A stretch of 8,421 nucleotides of DNA. Origin: Candidatus Elarobacter sp. GTDB taxonomy: Bacteria; Vulcanimicrobiota; Vulcanimicrobiia; Vulcanimicrobiales; Vulcanimicrobiaceae. Every line of letters starts with the position of its first letter. Within the stretch, counting starts at the first letter, position 1. This document shows, one piece after another, positions 6,401-8,421 of the stretch. The notes beneath the pieces are model-generated. The model did not search any database. It saw nothing but the letters and a program-made list of their open reading frames with translations, and was not told the origin of the DNA. Where the stretch lies: positions 1 to 8,421 of the forward strand of contig JASLGJ010000510.1 of the NCBI GenBank assembly GCA_030150085.1, read 5' to 3'. A program made the translations under genes and the position numbers.

Positions 6401-6928
6401 CTAAGGTAAGAAGTCGAGCGGGACGGCGGCGTCCTTGCCCGACAGGCGGGCCTCGCCGACCAGCGGCCAGACGATCCCGATGCTCGGGTTGCGCCACGAC
6501 ACGCCGCCCTCGTGCCGGGGATCGTAGGCGACGCTGTTCTTGTAGTGGACCACCACCTCGTCGTCGAGCGCCAGGAAGCCGTGCCCGAAGCCCGGCGGGA
6601 CGTAGAGCTGGCGGTGGTTGCGGTCCGACAGCACGAAGCCTTGCCACTTCAGGTAGGTGGGCGAGTCGCGCCGCAGGTCGGCGATCACGTCCCAGATCCG
6701 GCCCTTCAGGCACTGCACGAGCTTGGCCATGCGAAAGTCGTAGTGCACGCCGCGGATCACGTTGCGGGTCGACCACGAGCACGAGTCCTGCTCCCAGCGC
6801 GCGGGCACCCCGAACTCCTCGTACTTGGCCTCCGACCAGGTCTCTTTGAAGAAGCCGCGGTCGTCCTCGAAGACGTCGGGGACGAACAGCTTCGCCTCGG
6901 CGAAGGCGGTTGGCAGCGTCTGAATCAC
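6401..6928 (-). CDS. rmlC: dTDP-4-dehydrorhamnose 3,5-epimerase family protein (divergent RmlC)
   Basis: A 175-aa cupin-fold epimerase expected to convert dTDP-4-keto-6-deoxyglucose to the L-lyxo sugar for RmlD. Motifs: DDRGFFKETW (22-31), RNVIRGVHYD (55-64) with catalytic H62, DVIADLRRDSPTYLKW (80-95), YVPPGFGHGF (109-118), the tyrosine of VHYK (Y129), and SGKD (163-166) with D166. Compared with classical RmlC, the stretch after HY is short: HYDFRMAKL (62-70) replaces the longer segment that usually contains a second glutamine. The later part (NxxQLYVPPGFGHG, HYKN) recalls the RmlC-like 3,5-epimerases of modified-sugar pathways. The start is GTG 6928-6926, with a GGAA 9 nt upstream; the open frame further upstream is antisense to the methyltransferase and non-coding. 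It is the only epimerase of this family here, separated from rmlBAD, so the rhamnose role is likely but not certain. Confidence 0.85.
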   Translation of the reverse strand: MIQTLPTAFAEAKLFVPDVFEDDRGFFKETWSEAKYEEFGVPARWEQDSCSWSTRNVIRGVHYDFRMAKLVQCLKGRIWDVIADLRRDSPTYLKWQGFVLSDRNHRQLYVPPGFGHGFLALDDEVVVHYKNSVAYDPRHEGGVSWRNPSIGIVWPLVGEARLSGKDAAVPLDFLP

Positions 6929-7012
6929 CGGGGCGGGTTCCGACGCCCGGCCCCACTTCCCTCGCGCGGGCGCGCTCCAGGAGAAGCCTTCGAAACGGCC
7001 AACGCGCGGCAC
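6929..7012. promoter_or_regulatory. Divergent intergenic region between rmlC and the methyltransferase
   Basis: An 84-bp spacer between divergent genes that must contain at least one promoter. On the minus strand TCGGAACCC (6943-6935) sits 6 nt before the rmlC GTG and could serve as a weak ribosome-binding site. On the plus strand AGGAGAAG (6979-6986) looks like a Shine-Dalgarno, but no start codon follows at the right distance; the ATG at 7013 is 26 nt downstream. No convincing -10/-35 pair was identified. Confidence 0.35.
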
Positions 7013-7606
7013 ATGGAAGACACCAGAGCGAGCGAGTACACCGACCGGCTCGTGCGTCTTCAGCGAGCCTGGTGGAAGCGCGCCTTCGACGTGCAGACCC
7101 CGTACCGCTGGAACATCCGGCGGCTGGGCCTGGGCCGCACGCTCGACGTCGGCTGCGGGATCGGGCGCAATCTCGCCCACCTCGGCGGCCACGGCGTCGG
7201 GGTCGACCACAACGCGACCTCGGTCGCCGTCGCGCGCGAGCAGGGGCTCACCGCCTACACGGTGCCCGAGTTCGCCGCGGCGCCGGAGCGCCGCGCGGCC
7301 TCGTTCGACACCATCCTGCTCTCGCACGTCGCCGAGCACATGAGCGAGGACGCCTGCGTGGCGCTGCTGGGCGAGTACCTGGACCTGCTGCGGCCCGCGG
7401 GCCGGATCGTCCTGATCACGCCGCAGGAGGCCGGCCAGCGCAGCGACGCGACCCACGTGGCGTTCGTCGACTTCGCCGCGCAGCGGCGGATCTTCGCGCG
7501 GGTGGGCTGCACGGTCGAGCGGCAGTACTCGTTCCCCTTCCCGCGCTTCGCCGGCCGCTTCTTCGCGCACAACGAGTTCGTGGGCGTCGGCCGCCGGCAC
7601 GCGTAG
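7013..7606 (+). CDS. Class I SAM-dependent methyltransferase
   Basis: A 197-aa Rossmann-type methyltransferase. SAM-binding motif I is LDVGCGIGRNL (44-54); the acidic end of the second strand is VGVDHN (62-67, D65). FDTILLSHVAEHM (98-110) matches the post-motif segment of the methyltransferase 11/23 families. LRPAGRIVLITPQE (126-139) forms the later strand, typically seen before the substrate loop. The size is that of a single-domain enzyme. The start ATG 7013 lacks a well-spaced Shine-Dalgarno. The glycosyltransferase follows 11 nt after the stop, so the pair is probably co-transcribed. A glycan or lipid-linked sugar is the likely acceptor given the neighbours, for example O-methylation of a sugar or chain terminus; the substrate is inference only. 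Confidence 0.88.
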   Translation: MEDTRASEYTDRLVRLQRAWWKRAFDVQTPYRWNIRRLGLGRTLDVGCGIGRNLAHLGGHGVGVDHNATSVAVAREQGLTAYTVPEFAAAPERRAASFDTILLSHVAEHMSEDACVALLGEYLDLLRPAGRIVLITPQEAGQRSDATHVAFVDFAAQRRIFARVGCTVERQYSFPFPRFAGRFFAHNEFVGVGRRHA

Positions 7607-7617
7607 CCGGGTCGCGC

Positions 7618-8421
7618 GTGGCCGACCTCACCTTCGCGATCCCGGTCTACGACCAAACCCCGCAGCAGTTACGCACCGCCGTCGCCAGCCTGGTCGCCCA
7701 AACGCACCGCGACTGGAGCGCGGTCGTGCTCGACGACGCGCCGCACGCCACGCCCTACGCCGACGTCGTCGCCGCGTTCGCCGACCCGCGCCTGCGCTAT
7801 CGCCGCAACCCCGGCGAGCACGGCATCGGCGCGGCCTGGAACGCCTGCCTGGACGAGGCCGAGGGCGAGAGCGAGCTCTTCAGCCTGCTGCACGCCGACG
7901 ACGAGCTGCTGCCGGGCTACGCCGCGACCATGCTCGACCTGGCCGCGCGCCACCCCGACGGCGCGCTCTACTTCTGCGCCGCCGAGATCATCGACGACGC
8001 CGGGCGGCGCACGTTCTCGCTGGCGGACTTCGTGAAGGACTACATCCGCCCGCCCGGGCGCGAGGTCCGGGTCGCCGGCGAGCCCGGCCTCGTGCGCCTG
8101 GCGGTCGGCAACTTCATCATGTGCCCGACCGTCACGTACCGCCGCTCGCGCCTGCACGGGCGGCGCTTCTCGACCGCGCTGCGCTTCGTGCTCGACCTGG
8201 AGTTCACGACCGGCGTTCTGTTCGCCGGCGAGGCGATCTACGGGACGAGCGCCGTGGGCTACCGCTACCGCCGCCACGAGGCGGGCACGACCCAGGCGTT
8301 CGGCCGCACGGGGTACCGCTTCGAGGAGGAGGTGGCGTTCTACCGCCGCCTGGCCGAGCGCGCCCGCGCGGCCGGCATGCCGCGCGCGGCGCGGGTGGCG
8401 CGGGCGATGCCGTTCGTGCGG
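7618..8421 (+). CDS. Family 2 (GT-A) glycosyltransferase (3' end outside window)
   Basis: Glycosyltransferase that would transfer a sugar from a nucleotide donor, probably during polysaccharide assembly at the cytoplasmic membrane face. 268 codons are visible without a stop and the gene leaves the window at the right edge. The start GTG 7618-7620 gives MADLTFAIPVYDQ, the first beta strand of a GT-A domain. VVLDDA (36-41) follows the second strand, and NPGEHGIGAAWNACLDEAEG (64-83) is the usual GT2 helix before the catalytic loop. HADDE (92-96) is the DxD-like metal/nucleotide motif, and RYRRHEAGTT (216-225) is a C-terminal family 2 signature. It lies 11 nt after the methyltransferase. Codon 18 is TTA, rare here. 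The acceptor cannot be predicted; rhamnosyl transfer is possible because dTDP-rhamnose is made nearby (inference). Confidence 0.87.
   Translation, partial: MADLTFAIPVYDQTPQQLRTAVASLVAQTHRDWSAVVLDDAPHATPYADVVAAFADPRLRYRRNPGEHGIGAAWNACLDEAEGESELFSLLHADDELLPGYAATMLDLAARHPDGALYFCAAEIIDDAGRRTFSLADFVKDYIRPPGREVRVAGEPGLVRLAVGNFIMCPTVTYRRSRLHGRRFSTALRFVLDLEFTTGVLFAGEAIYGTSAVGYRYRRHEAGTTQAFGRTGYRFEEEVAFYRRLAERARAAGMPRAARVARAMPFVR

Noticed and set aside
6929..7600. Upstream extension of the rmlC frame on the minus strand
   Set aside because: It is antisense to the methyltransferase and has no similarity to RmlC, which is complete at 175 aa from GTG 6928.
7669..8277. Minus-strand open frame opposite the right-edge gene
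   Set aside because: The plus strand shows a full GT-A glycosyltransferase pattern (DDA, HADDE, RYRRHE), whereas this frame has no recognisable motifs.
1..8421. tRNA, rRNA, CRISPR arrays, insertion sequences, attachment sites
   Set aside because: No repeat-spacer pattern, transposase-like protein, terminal inverted repeats or RNA gene signature was seen. Non-coding gaps are all 90 bp or less.

Overview
This GC-rich bacterial window carries a complete dTDP-L-rhamnose pathway (rmlB, rmlA, rmlD and a divergent rmlC). Around it are probable tailoring and assembly genes for a surface polysaccharide: a second SDR epimerase, a PAPS-type sulfotransferase, a SAM methyltransferase and a family 2 glycosyltransferase. 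An ECF sigma / anti-sigma / membrane-protein operon lies in the middle. Coding DNA is dense and third codon positions are mostly G or C. Eight of the eleven starts I prefer are GTG. The phylum cannot be fixed from the sequence. The short (245 aa) RmlA and the zinc-finger anti-sigma occur in many GC-rich lineages, so I make no assignment.

Layout. Minus strand, 4230 down to 1: rmlB, rmlA, rmlD, an NAD-dependent epimerase/dehydratase and a sulfotransferase that runs off the left edge. Gaps are 34 nt, a 4-nt overlap, 9 nt and 1 nt, so this is almost certainly one transcript. Plus strand, 4321 to 6345: ECF sigma factor, zf-HC2 anti-sigma factor overlapping it by 20 nt, and a secreted/membrane protein with bactofilin-like repeats overlapping by 4 nt. 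Minus strand, 6928 to 6401: an rmlC-family epimerase convergent with the sigma operon. Plus strand, 7013 to the right edge: a methyltransferase and a glycosyltransferase 11 nt apart, the second cut by the window end.

How it fits together. RmlA activates glucose-1-phosphate to dTDP-glucose, RmlB makes the 4-keto-6-deoxy sugar, the RmlC-like protein epimerises it and RmlD reduces it. The extra SDR may make or modify another nucleotide sugar. The sulfotransferase, methyltransferase and glycosyltransferase probably assemble or decorate a rhamnose-containing glycan. The sigma operon may sense envelope state. Its 90-bp divergent spacer with rmlB contains three abutting inverted repeats and is the most likely place where the two units are co-regulated.

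The gene families are conventional. The points most worth following are the tandem palindromes between rmlB and the sigma gene, the sigma operon lodged inside a sugar-nucleotide cluster, the bactofilin-like membrane protein and the atypical RmlC. No RNA genes, mobile elements or CRISPR arrays were seen, and no gene-free stretch exceeds 90 bases.
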